Shown here in pieces: positions 1 to 11,440 of a stretch of 64,000 bases of DNA. The notes under the pieces were generated by a model. That model did no database searches and was not told the DNA's origin. It worked only from the letters and a program-made list of their open reading frames with translations. Within the stretch, counting starts at the first letter, position 1, and every line of letters starts with the position of its first letter. Origin of the DNA: Nocardia araoensis NBRC 100135 (GTDB lineage Bacteria > Actinomycetota > Actinomycetes > Mycobacteriales > Mycobacteriaceae); the NCBI RefSeq assembly GCF_000308435.1, contig NZ_BAFR01000071.1, forward strand, positions 1 to 64,000, read 5' to 3'. The translations under genes and the position numbers were made by a program.

Positions 1-495
1 GTCCGGTGCGGTGTTCACTTGGGTGCGCAGACGCGGGACGTCCTTGCCGAGTTGCGCGCCGGTGGCCGCGCCGCGATCGAGCAATGCCTTGTGCGTCTCG
101 GTCTCGACCTCCGCCCACCAGCGCCGCACATCGCCGTCCCCGATCCCCGCCTGCTCCAGGTACTTGCCGTAGGTGCGCCGCTGCTTGTGCGCCAGCGCGT
201 CCGCGCAGGAAGCCTGGAGAACGGGAACCAGCTCCACCGGCACGACGAACATGGTGCGACGCATGGCGAGCATCCGTAGCAGCGAACGGTCGTCGTAGAG
301 GGCCTGTTCGACGTCCGCGGGCGTCAGCCCCTCGGCGCGGGCCGCGACGGAGAGGAACACGGTCGCCGGATCGGTCGCGTGCAGGGCGACCAGCGAGCGA
401 GCGATCTCCGCGACCTGCCCGGTCCGCTCCCGGGTGGCCAGCCGGTGTCGCACCGCCAGCCGAGCGCGCCGCTCGGCGGCATCAATCGAACGCAT
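1..495 (-). CDS. Winged-helix DNA-binding domain protein (HTH_42/AlkZ-like), 3' end outside window
   Basis: The reading frame is open from an ATG at 493-495 to the window edge, giving 165 N-terminal residues; the C-terminus is missing. The protein starts MRSIDAAERRARLAVRH and contains GLTPADVEQALYDDRSLLRM followed by MRRTMFVVP. This pattern is characteristic of the winged-helix family PF06224, which includes the DNA glycosylase AlkZ; most actinobacterial members are uncharacterised and usually 350-400 aa. It is transcribed away from the ArsR gene on the same strand with a 93-bp gap, so co-transcription is possible. Family assignment is fairly secure; a DNA-repair role is only inferred from AlkZ. 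Confidence 0.75.
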   Translation of the reverse strand, partial: MRSIDAAERRARLAVRHRLATRERTGQVAEIARSLVALHATDPATVFLSVAARAEGLTPADVEQALYDDRSLLRMLAMRRTMFVVPVELVPVLQASCADALAHKQRRTYGKYLEQAGIGDGDVRRWWAEVETETHKALLDRGAATGAQLGKDVPRLRTQVNTAPD

Positions 496-588
496 AGGCG
501 AATCCTAACGTTCACTCCGTCGGATCAGAGGCCGAAGCGCTCCGGAGCCAGGGCACGCACGCCGGGTCCTCCCCCCCGAAGTTCGGGA

Positions 589-927
589 TCAGTCCTCGGG
601 CTCCCAGGCGCGCACCAGGTCGAGCAGGCCGGGAAAGCGCGCTTCGAGATCCTCGAGGCGGACCTGGCTGCGGCGCTCCAGTCCGTAGCGCCGCTGCCGG
701 GTGACGCCTGCCTCGCGCAGGACCCGGAAGTGATGCGTCAGCGTGGATTTGGGGCGATCGATGCCGAACCAGGAGCACGGCCGGTCGGTGTCGGGGGAGT
801 CCAGCAGCAGCTTGCGGACCATGGCCAGGCGCAGCGGATCGCTCAGCGCGGCGAGCACGTGGTCGAGCCGCAGGTCGGCGCGGTCCGGCTCGGGCAGCAC
901 GGCGGTGGCGTCGGTGGCCGCTGGCAT
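589..927 (-). CDS. ArsR-family winged-helix transcriptional regulator
   Basis: A 112-aa protein, normal for ArsR regulators. A central winged helix-turn-helix includes LAALSDPLRLAMVRKLLL and STLTHHFRVLREAGV (about residues 25-75). The start is the ATG at 925-927, preceded by GAGGAGA six bases upstream. It is divergent from the MFS transporter gene, and two palindromic sites lie between the two genes, so it probably represses itself and the transporter. No CXC metal-binding motif is seen in the recognition region, so a non-metal or redox ligand is as likely as a metal. Confidence 0.85.
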   Translation of the reverse strand: MPAATDATAVLPEPDRADLRLDHVLAALSDPLRLAMVRKLLLDSPDTDRPCSWFGIDRPKSTLTHHFRVLREAGVTRQRRYGLERRSQVRLEDLEARFPGLLDLVRAWEPED

Positions 928-954
928 CGCGTCTCCTCGGAATTCGGACAGCTT

Positions 955-1008
955 GTACGAGTTCTATCGTACTAGGGGCTAAGTTCGATTATTGTCGTAC
1001 TAGTACGA
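955..1008. promoter_or_regulatory. Putative ArsR operator pair in divergent promoter
   Basis: Two related inverted repeats lie between the ArsR and MFS genes. Site 1 has GTACGA at 955-960 and TCGTAC at 967-972. Site 2 is a perfect 14-bp palindrome, TCGTACTAGTACGA, at 995-1008. The shared TCGTACTAG half-site and the location are typical of ArsR autoregulation. Binding by the neighbouring regulator is inferred. Confidence 0.65.
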
Positions 1009-1033
1009 GAAAATTCGAACCAAGGGAGTGGTG

Positions 1034-2251
1034 ATGGTATCGACGGTGACGGGGCCACGCGCGGAAGCCGCGCGAACCGGCGGCCGTTCGGTGTGGTCGG
1101 CGGCGTGGCCGGTGTTCGCGGTGTTCGTGTTGTCGAACGCGCCGACCCCGCTGTATGTGGTGTGGCAGCGGGAGATCGGCTTCTCCGCCGGGACGCTCAC
1201 CGCGGTGTTCGCCTGCTACATCGCCGGATTGCTCGGTGCGCTGCTGGTCGCGGGCGTGGTGTCGGACCGGGTGGGTCGCAAGCCGGTGCTGCTGCCCGCG
1301 GTGGCTGCCGCGATGGCGGCCTGTGTGCTGTTCGCGGTCGCGCAGTCGGTCGTGCTGCTGGCCTCGGCGCGCCTGCTGACCGGCCTCGCGGTCGGCGCGG
1401 CGGTGTCGGCGGGGATGGCGGCGGTCACCGATGTGGGCGGGCCCGACCGCAAACGAGTCGCCGCGCTGGCCGCCTCCACGGCGATGGTGCTCGGGGCAGG
1501 CAGTGGGCCCTTGCTGGCGGGCGTCCTGTCCGAAGCGGCGCCAGGCCCGACGGTGACCGTTTTTCTGGTCGAGATCGCGGTGCTGGTCACGGGCTTCGTG
1601 GTGGTGGCCCGGCTGCCGCTGCCCGCCGGTTCCGGAGGGCGCGGCCCGTGGATCAGGATCCCGTCCGTCGCCCGGGAAGGCCGCACCGCGGTGCTGCTCG
1701 GCGTCGCGGTGTTCGGACCCGGCATCACCGCGACGTCGTTCGTCCTGTCGCTGGGGCCGTCGGTGCTGGCACACCTGCTCGGCGTCGCCGACCGGGTGCT
1801 CGCCGGTGCGGTGGCGTTCGCGATGTTCCTGGCCGCCACCGGAGTGCAGTTCGCGGCGCGACGGTTCGGCGTGCGCGCCATCCTGCTCGGCGGCGCGGTC
1901 GCGACCGTGAGCAGCATGGCCGCGCTGGTGCTGTCGCTGGTCGCGACCTCGCTTCCGCTGTTCGTGACGGCCACCGTGCTCGCCGGTGCCGGGCAGGGGC
2001 TCGGCCAGTTCGGCGGGCTGACGGCGATCAGTGCGAGCGTTCCGGGCGAGCGGCTGGCCGAGGCCAACGCCGCGCAGAACGTCGGGGGCTATCTCCCGGC
2101 CGCGGTGCTGCCGTTGGCCGCCGGATTCCTCGGCGACGCTTACGGATTGAGCACTGGGGTGATCGCGTTCGGCGTGGTGGTCGGCCTCGCCGCGGCCGCG
2201 GGTGGAGGGCTCGTCGTGGCGCGCTTGCGCCGCGCGGCTGTGACGCGCTGA
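1034..2251 (+). CDS. MFS transporter (drug or small-molecule efflux type)
   Basis: A 405-aa polytopic membrane protein of the size and hydrophobic pattern of a 12-helix major facilitator. The loop SDRVGRKPV between helices 2 and 3 (about residues 75-85) is the MFS motif A signature. The ATG at 1034 is chosen because AAGGGA sits 7 bases upstream; two in-frame GTG codons precede it at 1028 and 1031. It is divergent from an ArsR gene with operator-like palindromes between, suggesting a derepressible exporter. The substrate cannot be read from the sequence. Confidence 0.85.
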   Translation: MVSTVTGPRAEAARTGGRSVWSAAWPVFAVFVLSNAPTPLYVVWQREIGFSAGTLTAVFACYIAGLLGALLVAGVVSDRVGRKPVLLPAVAAAMAACVLFAVAQSVVLLASARLLTGLAVGAAVSAGMAAVTDVGGPDRKRVAALAASTAMVLGAGSGPLLAGVLSEAAPGPTVTVFLVEIAVLVTGFVVVARLPLPAGSGGRGPWIRIPSVAREGRTAVLLGVAVFGPGITATSFVLSLGPSVLAHLLGVADRVLAGAVAFAMFLAATGVQFAARRFGVRAILLGGAVATVSSMAALVLSLVATSLPLFVTATVLAGAGQGLGQFGGLTAISASVPGERLAEANAAQNVGGYLPAAVLPLAAGFLGDAYGLSTGVIAFGVVVGLAAAAGGGLVVARLRRAAVTR

Positions 2252-2418
2252 GGACGTGACATCATCCGGCCATGCGACAAGCATCTCCGGTACTCGTCTG
2301 TGCACGGCGTCGTCACCCGCACCGCCTGCCCCGCCGGGCGCGAAGTGCGCGGCGTGCGGGAACACGATCGCCTCTCGGCGCTGTTGTCCGAGAGAACCGA
2401 CGACGAAGTGAGGACGCG

Positions 2419-3279
2419 ATGAGCAAGCCCGCCGACCCGGCTTACCACTGGAACGGAGCGGATCTCGATCTGGACGCCTATCTGGCGCGCATCGGCTTCG
2501 ACGGCGAGCGCGCCCCGACCGTCCGGACGCTGCACGAACTGGTGCGGGCGCACACCACCTCCATCCCGTTCGAGAACCTGGAGATCATCCTGGGCCGGTC
2601 GATCCCGCTCGACCTGGCGACCTTGCAGGACAAACTCGTGCGCCGCCGCCGGGGCGGCTACTGCTACGAGAACGTCGGACTGTTCGCGGCGGCGCTGGAA
2701 CGGCTCGGTTTCGGCGTCACCGGCCTCAGCGGGCGCGTGAGCATGGGCGCGGGGACGGCGCTGCGGCCCGCCACCCACGCCTTGCTGCGCGTGACGACCG
2801 CCGACGACGACCGGGCCTGGTTGTGCGACGTCGGTTTCGGCGCCGGACCGCTCGTGCCGTTCGAATTGTCCGCGGGCGCGTTCACCGGCGGCGAATGGCA
2901 GTTCCGGCTGGAGAGCAAGCGCGGCGAGCTGGATTCCGACCTGTGGGTGCTGCACCAATTCGGCCGTGACGGGTGGATCGACCGGTACAGCTTCACCCTG
3001 AATCCGCAGTACGGAATCGATTACGCCGTCGGCAACCACTTCGTGTCGACCTCGCCGCGTTCCCCGTTCACCACCCGGCCGTATACACAGCGGTTCCACC
3101 CGGACGTGCACCATGTGCTGGACGGCACCACGCTCGTCACCGAGTACCCGGACGGCACGAGCGACACCAGGGAACTGGAGCCAACCGAATTGCCGAAGAT
3201 CCTGGCCGAAGTGTTCGACATCGACCTCACCGACGCCGATGCCGCCGCGCTCGCACAGGGTGCGTGGTCCCGCGACTGA
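2419..3279 (+). CDS. nat: Arylamine N-acetyltransferase
   Basis: A 286-aa cytosolic enzyme transferring acetyl from acetyl-CoA to arylamines, hydrazines or related acceptors. The catalytic Cys-His-Asp triad is visible: Cys82 in RRGGYCYENVG, His119 in ATHALL and Asp136 in LCDVGFG. Length matches bacterial NATs (about 275-285 aa). The start is the ATG at 2419, preceded by GAGGA; an upstream in-frame extension from 2272 has no family resemblance. In mycobacteria NAT sits in a cholesterol-catabolism cluster; here it stands alone between an MFS gene and a PBP gene, so its physiological substrate is unclear. Confidence 0.93.
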   Translation: MSKPADPAYHWNGADLDLDAYLARIGFDGERAPTVRTLHELVRAHTTSIPFENLEIILGRSIPLDLATLQDKLVRRRRGGYCYENVGLFAAALERLGFGVTGLSGRVSMGAGTALRPATHALLRVTTADDDRAWLCDVGFGAGPLVPFELSAGAFTGGEWQFRLESKRGELDSDLWVLHQFGRDGWIDRYSFTLNPQYGIDYAVGNHFVSTSPRSPFTTRPYTQRFHPDVHHVLDGTTLVTEYPDGTSDTRELEPTELPKILAEVFDIDLTDADAAALAQGAWSRD

Positions 3280-3332
3280 CCTCGCGAGGGCCGCGCGCGG
3301 GCTGTGGACGGACGATGTCCGACGACGCCCAT

Positions 3333-3338
3333 TAGGGT
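3333..3338 (+). promoter_or_regulatory. Predicted -10 hexamer for PBP gene, leaderless
   Basis: TAGGGT ends 8 nt before the GTG start at 3346, the spacing expected if transcription begins at the start codon. No Shine-Dalgarno sequence is present between them. Confidence 0.5.
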
Positions 3339-3345
3339 CGTCGGG

Positions 3346-5097
3346 GTGCGTACCAACCGGAAAGCCCTCGTCCTGTTCGCCGCACCGCTGCTCGTGCTCG
3401 CCGCCTGCTCGTCCGGCCCGGATCAGCCCGACACCGTGGCCGGGCAGTTCGCCGAGGCGTTGAACAACGACGATATCGCCGCGGCGGCCGCGCTCACCGA
3501 CAATCCGGCCGTGGCCGCCGACACGCTCGGCGCGCTGTACGAAGGGCTCGGCAAGGACGTGCGCTTCGAAGTCCGCTCGGTCGACGAGAACGGCTTCGCC
3601 TTGGCCGCCAGCTGGAAGCTGGGCGCGGACGGCAAATCGGAGTGGACCTACACCACCAACGGCACCGCGCGCGACGACGGGAACGGATGGCGGGTCAAGT
3701 GGGATCCCGCCACGGTCGCCCCCGGACTCGCCGCGGGGCCCTTGAGCTACAGCAGGGTCTACCCGCAACCGGCCCGCATCCTCGATGCCGCGGGCGGCGA
3801 GCTGATGACCGAGCAGATCGTCACGCTGGTGAACGTCGGCCCCGGTGCCGACCTCCCCGCGGTCGCGGATCTGCTCGGTCCCCTCGCGCCCGGTCTCACC
3901 CCCCAGTCGGTGCAAGCCGAACTGGCCGCGGCGCAAGGCAAGCCGATCACCGCGATCACCCTGCGCGAGACCGACCTCGCCCCGATCCGAGACCGTCTGA
4001 GCGCGCTGCCCGGAGTCACCCTCTCGCCGCAGACCCGCCTGCTGACGACCGACAAGGCTCTGGCCGCCCCGACCCTGTCCGGACTGGCCGAGTTGTGGCA
4101 GCAGTCCGCCGACGCGCACGCCGGGTGGGCCGTGCGCGCGCAGACGCCCCAGGGCACCGAGCGCGTCGCGGGCACGGATCCCACGCCCACCGCCGACATC
4201 GCGACCACTCTCGATCTCGGCTTGCAGCGCGCGGCCGAGGCGGCGCTCGCCCCGATCGCCCAGCCCGCCGCCATCGTCGCCCTGCGGCCGTCGACCGGCG
4301 AGGTCGTCGCGATCGCGCAGAACGCCGCCGCCGACGGGCAGGGCCCGATCGCGCTGACCGGCCTCTACCCGCCGGGTTCGACGTTCAAGACGGTCACCGT
4401 CTCCGCCGCGTTGCAGGCGGGCGCCGTCACGCCCGACACCGTGCTGCCCTGCCCCGGCACCGCGAACATCGAAGGTCGCCGCATCCCCAACGACAACAAT
4501 TTCGATCTCGGCTCGGTCCCGCTGCACACCGCGTTCGCCCGGTCGTGCAACACCACTATGGGCGCCCTCGCCGTGCAATTGCCCGCCGACGCGCTGACGA
4601 AAGCAGCCGCACAACTCGGGCTCGGCATCGATTACGTCACACCGGGCCTGACCACGGTCACGGGGAAGGTGCCAGCGGCCGATACCTCCGCGTTACGTGT
4701 GGAGTCGGCGATCGGTCAAGGGCAGGTGACAGCGTCGCCGTTCGGCATGGCTCTGGTCGCCGCGTCCATCGCCCGCGGCGCGGTGCCCGCTCCCGCCGTC
4801 GTCGCGGGCAAGCCGGGCACTCCGGACCGCACCTCGGAAGCGTTGCCGCCGCAGGTCGACGACCAGCTGAAAGCCATGATGCGCGAGACCATCACCGGCG
4901 GCACGGCGACCCAATTGCGCGATATTCCCGGCTTGCTCGGCAAGACCGGCACCGCCGAGTACATCGACGACGCGCACGCGCACGGCTGGTTCGTCGGCAT
5001 CGACGGCGACCTGGCCTTTTCCGTGTTCATCAGCGATGCGGGCAGTTCGGCGCCCGCGGTGGACGCCGCCGGCCGGATGCTGCGGGCCCGCGGATAG
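3346..5097 (+). CDS. Penicillin-binding lipoprotein (class B PBP transpeptidase)
   Basis: A 583-aa exported lipoprotein that cross-links peptidoglycan. The N-terminus has a signal peptide with lipobox LAAC, lipidated Cys21. Residues about 25-140 look like the NTF2-like MecA-N domain; a transpeptidase domain follows. Active-site motifs are SxxK (Ser345-Thr-Phe-Lys348), SCN (Ser400) and KTG (Lys533). The layout resembles M. tuberculosis Rv2864c. The GTG at 3346 is chosen because it gives a proper lipoprotein signal and follows a -10 hexamer at leaderless spacing. The next gene, a Ser/Thr kinase, is a plausible partner in envelope regulation, but that is inference. Confidence 0.92.
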   Translation: MRTNRKALVLFAAPLLVLAACSSGPDQPDTVAGQFAEALNNDDIAAAAALTDNPAVAADTLGALYEGLGKDVRFEVRSVDENGFALAASWKLGADGKSEWTYTTNGTARDDGNGWRVKWDPATVAPGLAAGPLSYSRVYPQPARILDAAGGELMTEQIVTLVNVGPGADLPAVADLLGPLAPGLTPQSVQAELAAAQGKPITAITLRETDLAPIRDRLSALPGVTLSPQTRLLTTDKALAAPTLSGLAELWQQSADAHAGWAVRAQTPQGTERVAGTDPTPTADIATTLDLGLQRAAEAALAPIAQPAAIVALRPSTGEVVAIAQNAAADGQGPIALTGLYPPGSTFKTVTVSAALQAGAVTPDTVLPCPGTANIEGRRIPNDNNFDLGSVPLHTAFARSCNTTMGALAVQLPADALTKAAAQLGLGIDYVTPGLTTVTGKVPAADTSALRVESAIGQGQVTASPFGMALVAASIARGAVPAPAVVAGKPGTPDRTSEALPPQVDDQLKAMMRETITGGTATQLRDIPGLLGKTGTAEYIDDAHAHGWFVGIDGDLAFSVFISDAGSSAPAVDAAGRMLRARG

Positions 5098-5196
5098 TCC
5101 GTTTCGGGCGATTCCGGGCGGCGAGAAGGCACGGCTGACGCGTGCGAGCATTCCAGCGCCCGCTACACTCATCCCCGGACCGCTTGAGTAATCAAT

Positions 5197-6828
5197 ATGC
5201 GGGATGTCACGATTTCGAGAAGGTTCGGAGTAGGCGCCATCGATACCGGTCAGTTGATCGCGGAGCATTACCGCCTGGTCGAGCGGATTGGTAGCGGCGG
5301 CACGGGCGTGGTCTGGCGTGCCGTCGACGAACGCCTCCAGCGCTCCGTGGCCGTCAAGCAGATCCACATCCAGCCGAGCCTGCCCGAGGCCGAACGCGAC
5401 GTGGTGCGCCAGCGCGCGATTCGAGAAGCGCGCAACGCCGCCCGTTTCCAGCATCCGAACGCGATCGTCGTGTTCGACATCACCGAGCACGAGGGCGATC
5501 CCTGCCTGGTGATGGAGTACCTCAAGTCCAAGAGCCTCGCCGCGGTGATCGCCGCTCAGGGCACCTTGCCGCTGACCCAGGTGGCGCGGATCGGTGAGCA
5601 GGTCGCCTCGGCGCTGATCGCCGCGCACCAGGCGGGCATCGTGCACCGCGACGTGAAACCGGGCAACATCCTGCTCGACGATCACGGCACGGTGAAGATC
5701 ACCGACTTCGGCATCTCGCGCGCCACCGGCGACGTCACGCTCACCGAGACCGGCCTGATCTGCGGTACCGCCGCCTACCTCGCCCCCGAGGTCGCCCGCG
5801 GCTCCGATCCCAGCCCCGCCTCCGATGTGTTCGCGCTGGGCGCAACGCTGTTCCACGCGCTCGAGGGCGAACCGCCCTACGGCGCGGGCTCCAATCCGCT
5901 CGCGGTGCTCTACGCCGCCGCGAACGGTCAGTTGAGCGAACCGCGCAACGCCGGTCCCGCGACGGATTTCCTGCTCGACCTGCTCAGCCCCGAGCCGCGC
6001 GAGCGTCCGAGCATGCGGGCGGCGCGCGAGCACCTCGCGGCGTTCGCCGACGCGGGGCCTGCCCCGGTGGCCGCCGGGTTCGTGCCCGCCAGCGAGGCGT
6101 TCGCCCGGCCGAGGGCGGGCCAGTCCGAATCGGCGACCCGCGAGCTGCGGCCTTCGGCGATGGCCTCGGCGCCCTACACGCCGACCGAACGCCAGCCGCG
6201 TCCCCGTCCCGCCCCCGCGCCGCCGGTGCAGCCGGACACCGCGGCGCATCCGCGCACCATGGCGCAGCCGCGCCCGGTGCAGCGGCAGGGATCGGGCGGC
6301 AAACGGCGTGCGATCCTGATCGGCGCGTTGATCGGCGCGGTCGCCGTGGTGGTGGCCATCACGGTGAACATGATGAGTTCGTCGGGCTCGGGCACCAGCG
6401 CCGCGCAGGGCAGCACCTCGTCGGTGGTGGCGTCGACCCGCCCAGGTGGCAACACCACGTCGGCCGCCGCCGCGGTGGGCGAGACGAAGAGCGTCGGCAA
6501 GGCCGATCCGCGGCAATCCATCGATCTGGTGGTGAACTTCTACAACAACCTCACGTACCTGAGTTTCTCCGCTGCCTGGAAACAGCTGACCCCAGCTGCC
6601 CAGCAGGTATACGGCAGCCAGCAGGCCTTCGAGGACTACTGGACGCAGAACCGGGTCACGGGGTTCAACACGGTCGACGCGGCCGGTGGCGGTTCGGGCA
6701 CCAACGCGGACGGTTCGGTGGACGTCAATGTCGCCAGCGTGACCTATGGCGGCCGGAACAAGTCGGTGACGCTCCGGTTGATCAACCCCGGCAACGGGTC
6801 TTCCCTCATCGACAGCGACACCCGCTGA
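5197..6828 (+). CDS. Transmembrane serine/threonine protein kinase (Hanks type)
   Basis: A 543-aa receptor-like kinase. Kinase features: Gly-rich loop GSGGTGVVW, ATP Lys54 in VAVKQ, catalytic loop HRDVKPGN with Asp152, DFG Asp170, and GTAAYLAPE closing the activation segment. After the domain (to about residue 290) comes a Pro/Arg-rich juxtamembrane linker, one transmembrane helix at about 370-392, and a ~150-aa outer domain with an Asn/Tyr-rich stretch and no PASTA repeats. ATG 5197 is the only good start in frame; its ribosome site is weak. TACACT at 5164-5169 is a possible -10. It follows a PBP gene on the same strand. Confidence 0.92.
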   Translation: MRDVTISRRFGVGAIDTGQLIAEHYRLVERIGSGGTGVVWRAVDERLQRSVAVKQIHIQPSLPEAERDVVRQRAIREARNAARFQHPNAIVVFDITEHEGDPCLVMEYLKSKSLAAVIAAQGTLPLTQVARIGEQVASALIAAHQAGIVHRDVKPGNILLDDHGTVKITDFGISRATGDVTLTETGLICGTAAYLAPEVARGSDPSPASDVFALGATLFHALEGEPPYGAGSNPLAVLYAAANGQLSEPRNAGPATDFLLDLLSPEPRERPSMRAAREHLAAFADAGPAPVAAGFVPASEAFARPRAGQSESATRELRPSAMASAPYTPTERQPRPRPAPAPPVQPDTAAHPRTMAQPRPVQRQGSGGKRRAILIGALIGAVAVVVAITVNMMSSSGSGTSAAQGSTSSVVASTRPGGNTTSAAAAVGETKSVGKADPRQSIDLVVNFYNNLTYLSFSAAWKQLTPAAQQVYGSQQAFEDYWTQNRVTGFNTVDAAGGGSGTNADGSVDVNVASVTYGGRNKSVTLRLINPGNGSSLIDSDTR

Positions 6829-7020
6829 CGTTCGGGCACAACGCTGCGCTGGATCTCGCCACCCGTGACAGGCGACATCCGCGAAGCGTTTTTCGATCGA
6901 CGAGAGCGACGCCACATCTCGGTGGACCGCGAGAACCCCCCTGGTGCCCGGACCTGCGCACACGGATCGGACGCGCCCCCGCCGCCCGGACCACGCGGAT
7001 AACGGCTGGCGTCGGCCCAT

Positions 7021-7026
7021 TAGGCT
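7021..7026 (+). promoter_or_regulatory. Predicted -10 hexamer for the his operon
   Basis: TAGGCT, 55 nt before hisD. The resulting ~48-nt leader has a small hairpin (GCAAC at 7033-7037, GTTGC at 7044-7048) and AAGGA before the ATG. No His-rich leader peptide is visible, so attenuation of the enterobacterial type is not supported. Confidence 0.45.
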
Positions 7027-7080
7027 GGTAGCGGCAACTTTCCTGTTGCGGAATCCGCTGGAGACAAGGATCGACACCAC

Positions 7081-9548
<2,468 letters not shown>

Positions 9549-9593
9549 ACCGGCGCCGGACAACCGTCGGCGACAACTCGATTGGACGTGAGC

Positions 9594-10208
9594 ATGAGTA
9601 GGACCGCCCGGGTGGAGCGGGTCACCAAGGAATCCAGCATCGTCGTGGAGCTGGACCTGGACGGCACCGGCAAGACCGAGATCGCCACCGGCGTCCCCTT
9701 CTACGACCACATGCTGACCGCGCTCGGCGCGCACGCGAGCTTCGACCTGACCGTGCGCGCGGAGGGCGACATCGAGATCGAGGCGCATCACACGGTCGAG
9801 GACACCGCGATCGTGTTCGGGCAAGCACTCGGCAAGGCGCTGGGCGACAAGGCGGGCATCCGCCGGTTCGGCGACGCCTACATCCCGATGGACGAGACGC
9901 TGGCGCACGCCGCGGTCGACGTGTCCGGCCGCCCCTACTGCGTGCACACCGGGGAGCCGGATCACCTGCTGCACACGGTGATTCCCGGTTCCGGGCCCGG
10001 AGCGCCGTACTCCACGGTGCTCAACCGCCACGTCTTCGAGTCGATCGCGCTGAACGCGCGCATCGCGCTGCACGTGCGGGTGCTCTACGGCCGCGACCAG
10101 CACCACGTCACCGAGGCCGAATTCAAGGCGGTGGCGCGCGCGCTGCGCACCGCGGTGGAGCTCGATCCCCGGGTGAGCGGGATCCCGTCGACGAAGGGAA
10201 CGCTGTGA
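9594..10208 (+). CDS. hisB: Imidazoleglycerol-phosphate dehydratase
   Basis: A 204-aa metal-dependent dehydratase of histidine synthesis (IGP to imidazole acetol phosphate); monofunctional, without the phosphatase domain of the E. coli enzyme. The two His-rich metal signatures are seen: [14 protein letters not shown] and [17 protein letters not shown] 9594 is chosen; an in-frame TTG at 9582 would add four residues. The end overlaps hisH by 4 bp (GTGA at 10205-10208). Confidence 0.96.
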   Translation: MSRTARVERVTKESSIVVELDLDGTGKTEIATGVPFYDHMLTALGAHASFDLTVRAEGDIEIEAHHTVEDTAIVFGQALGKALGDKAGIRRFGDAYIPMDETLAHAAVDVSGRPYCVHTGEPDHLLHTVIPGSGPGAPYSTVLNRHVFESIALNARIALHVRVLYGRDQHHVTEAEFKAVARALRTAVELDPRVSGIPSTKGTL

Positions 10209-10840
10209 CCGCCAAATCCGTGGCCCTGCTCGACTACGGGTCCGGCAATCTGCACTCCGCCGAACGGGCGCTGGCCAGGGCGGGCGCGCGGGTCGAGGTG
10301 ACCGCGGACCCGGAGGCGGTGCTGGCCGCCGACGGTCTGGTCGTGCCCGGCGTCGGAGCGTTCGCCGCCTGCATGGCGGGACTGCGCGGGGTGCGGGGCG
10401 AGCGCCTGATCGGTCAGCGGCTGGCCGGCGGGCGTCCGGTGCTCGGGATCTGCGTCGGCATGCAGATCCTGTTCGAGCGTGGCGTCGAGTTCGGCGAGGA
10501 GACCGACGGATGCGCCGAATGGCCCGGCACGGTCGAACGGCTGTCCGCGCCGGTGTTGCCGCACATGGGGTGGAACACCGTCTCCGCCCCGTCCGACAGC
10601 GTGCTGTTCGCGGGACTCGACGCCGACACCCGGTTCTACTTCGTGCACTCCTACGCCGCGCAGACCTGGGATCTGCCGCCCAGCGAGCACTTCGCCGCGC
10701 CCAAGCTGACCTGGTCCGAGCACGGGGTGCCGTTCCTGGCGGCGGTGGAGAACGGCCCGCTGTCGGCAACCCAGTTCCACCCGGAGAAGTCCGGCGACGC
10801 GGGCGCCCACCTGCTGCGCAACTGGGTGAACGCGCTGTAG
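10205..10840 (+). CDS. hisH: Imidazole glycerol phosphate synthase, glutamine amidotransferase subunit
   Basis: A 211-aa class I glutaminase that supplies ammonia to HisF for IGP synthesis. The nucleophile is Cys83 in GICVGMQ, with His192 and Glu194 in FHPEKSG completing the triad. Its GTG overlaps the hisB stop. Its partner hisF lies 2.7 kb downstream, beyond two opposite-strand genes, priA and impA; in M. tuberculosis hisH is followed directly by hisA. A strong hairpin follows the stop. Confidence 0.96.
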   Translation: MTAKSVALLDYGSGNLHSAERALARAGARVEVTADPEAVLAADGLVVPGVGAFAACMAGLRGVRGERLIGQRLAGGRPVLGICVGMQILFERGVEFGEETDGCAEWPGTVERLSAPVLPHMGWNTVSAPSDSVLFAGLDADTRFYFVHSYAAQTWDLPPSEHFAAPKLTWSEHGVPFLAAVENGPLSATQFHPEKSGDAGAHLLRNWVNAL

Positions 10841-10841
10841 A

Positions 10842-10870
10842 CCGGTCCCGCGCACCGAGCGCGGGACCGG
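10842..10870. terminator. Hairpin between convergent hisH and secreted-protein gene
   Basis: A perfect 12-bp stem, CCGGTCCCGCGC at 10842-10853 and its complement at 10859-10870, with a 5-nt loop. No U-tract follows on either strand. It sits between convergent stops and probably ends transcription from both sides. Confidence 0.6.
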
Positions 10871-10878
10871 CCGCCCGG

Positions 10879-11340
10879 TCAGTGCTTGCGGACCTTGCTG
10901 ACCAGCCAGCGCCCGTCGACGCGGTCCACCGTCACGGTCATCGACATGCGGTTGGTCTGCGGGAGACCGTCGGTCTCGTCGCTGGTCACCGTCCGCACCA
11001 CATCGACGTCCACTTCGGCTCGGTTGTCGTCACCGGAGACGATGCGGCAATCGGCCGAGTTGGCCTCGGCGCGGATGTGCGCCGCCTCCGCGCTCGACTG
11101 GATGTTGGCGCGGAAGTTCTCGAACTCGGATCGGAATTCCCCGGTGCTGAGGTCGAGCATCCGCCGGGCGTGGTCGCCGAACCGCGCGTAGTCGTAGGTC
11201 CCGGCCGCGAAACCGAATTCGCATCCTGCCAGGCGCGCCTCCTCGGGCGGCGCGGCGGTGGCGGCTGGTGCGGCGACGAAGGCCGCGGAGCAGGCGGCTG
11301 CCGAAAGGGAAAGAGCGGCAGCGAATTTGGATCGTGACAT
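10879..11340 (-). CDS. Secreted protein, Mce-associated/lumazine-like fold suspected
   Basis: A 153-aa protein with a clear Sec signal peptide: KFAAALSLSAAACSAAFVAA, cleavage after ATAA near residue 30. The mature part has GTYDYARFGDHARRMLDLST and a C-terminal VDGRWLVSKVRKH strand. That layout is typical of Mce-associated membrane or secreted proteins of mycobacteria and nocardiae, whose role is thought to be in Mce lipid-transport complexes. No Mce genes are nearby. It lies on the opposite strand, inside the interrupted his operon. Function is inferred from fold pattern only. Confidence 0.7.
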   Translation of the reverse strand: MSRSKFAAALSLSAAACSAAFVAAPAATAAPPEEARLAGCEFGFAAGTYDYARFGDHARRMLDLSTGEFRSEFENFRANIQSSAEAAHIRAEANSADCRIVSGDDNRAEVDVDVVRTVTSDETDGLPQTNRMSMTVTVDRVDGRWLVSKVRKH

Positions 11341-11440
11341 GCACTTCCTCGGTGCGAAATGGAAGCGGCGACCGGAGGTGATCGCCGAGCGGAGACGATA
11401 CCGCCCGAGCCGCCCGGACCGCGGCGATCTCGGGCGCTGA

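Noticed and set aside
989..2365. 458-codon minus-strand frame
   Set aside because: Antisense shadow of the MFS gene; low-complexity Arg/Gln/His composition and no motif.
2272..2418. N-terminal extension of the arylamine N-acetyltransferase
   Set aside because: The extension is Arg/Pro-rich with no family similarity, and the ATG at 2419 has a ribosome site.
6829..7080. Terminator with T-run at 6888-6892 after the kinase gene
   Set aside because: The bases before the TTTTT run do not form a stable stem.
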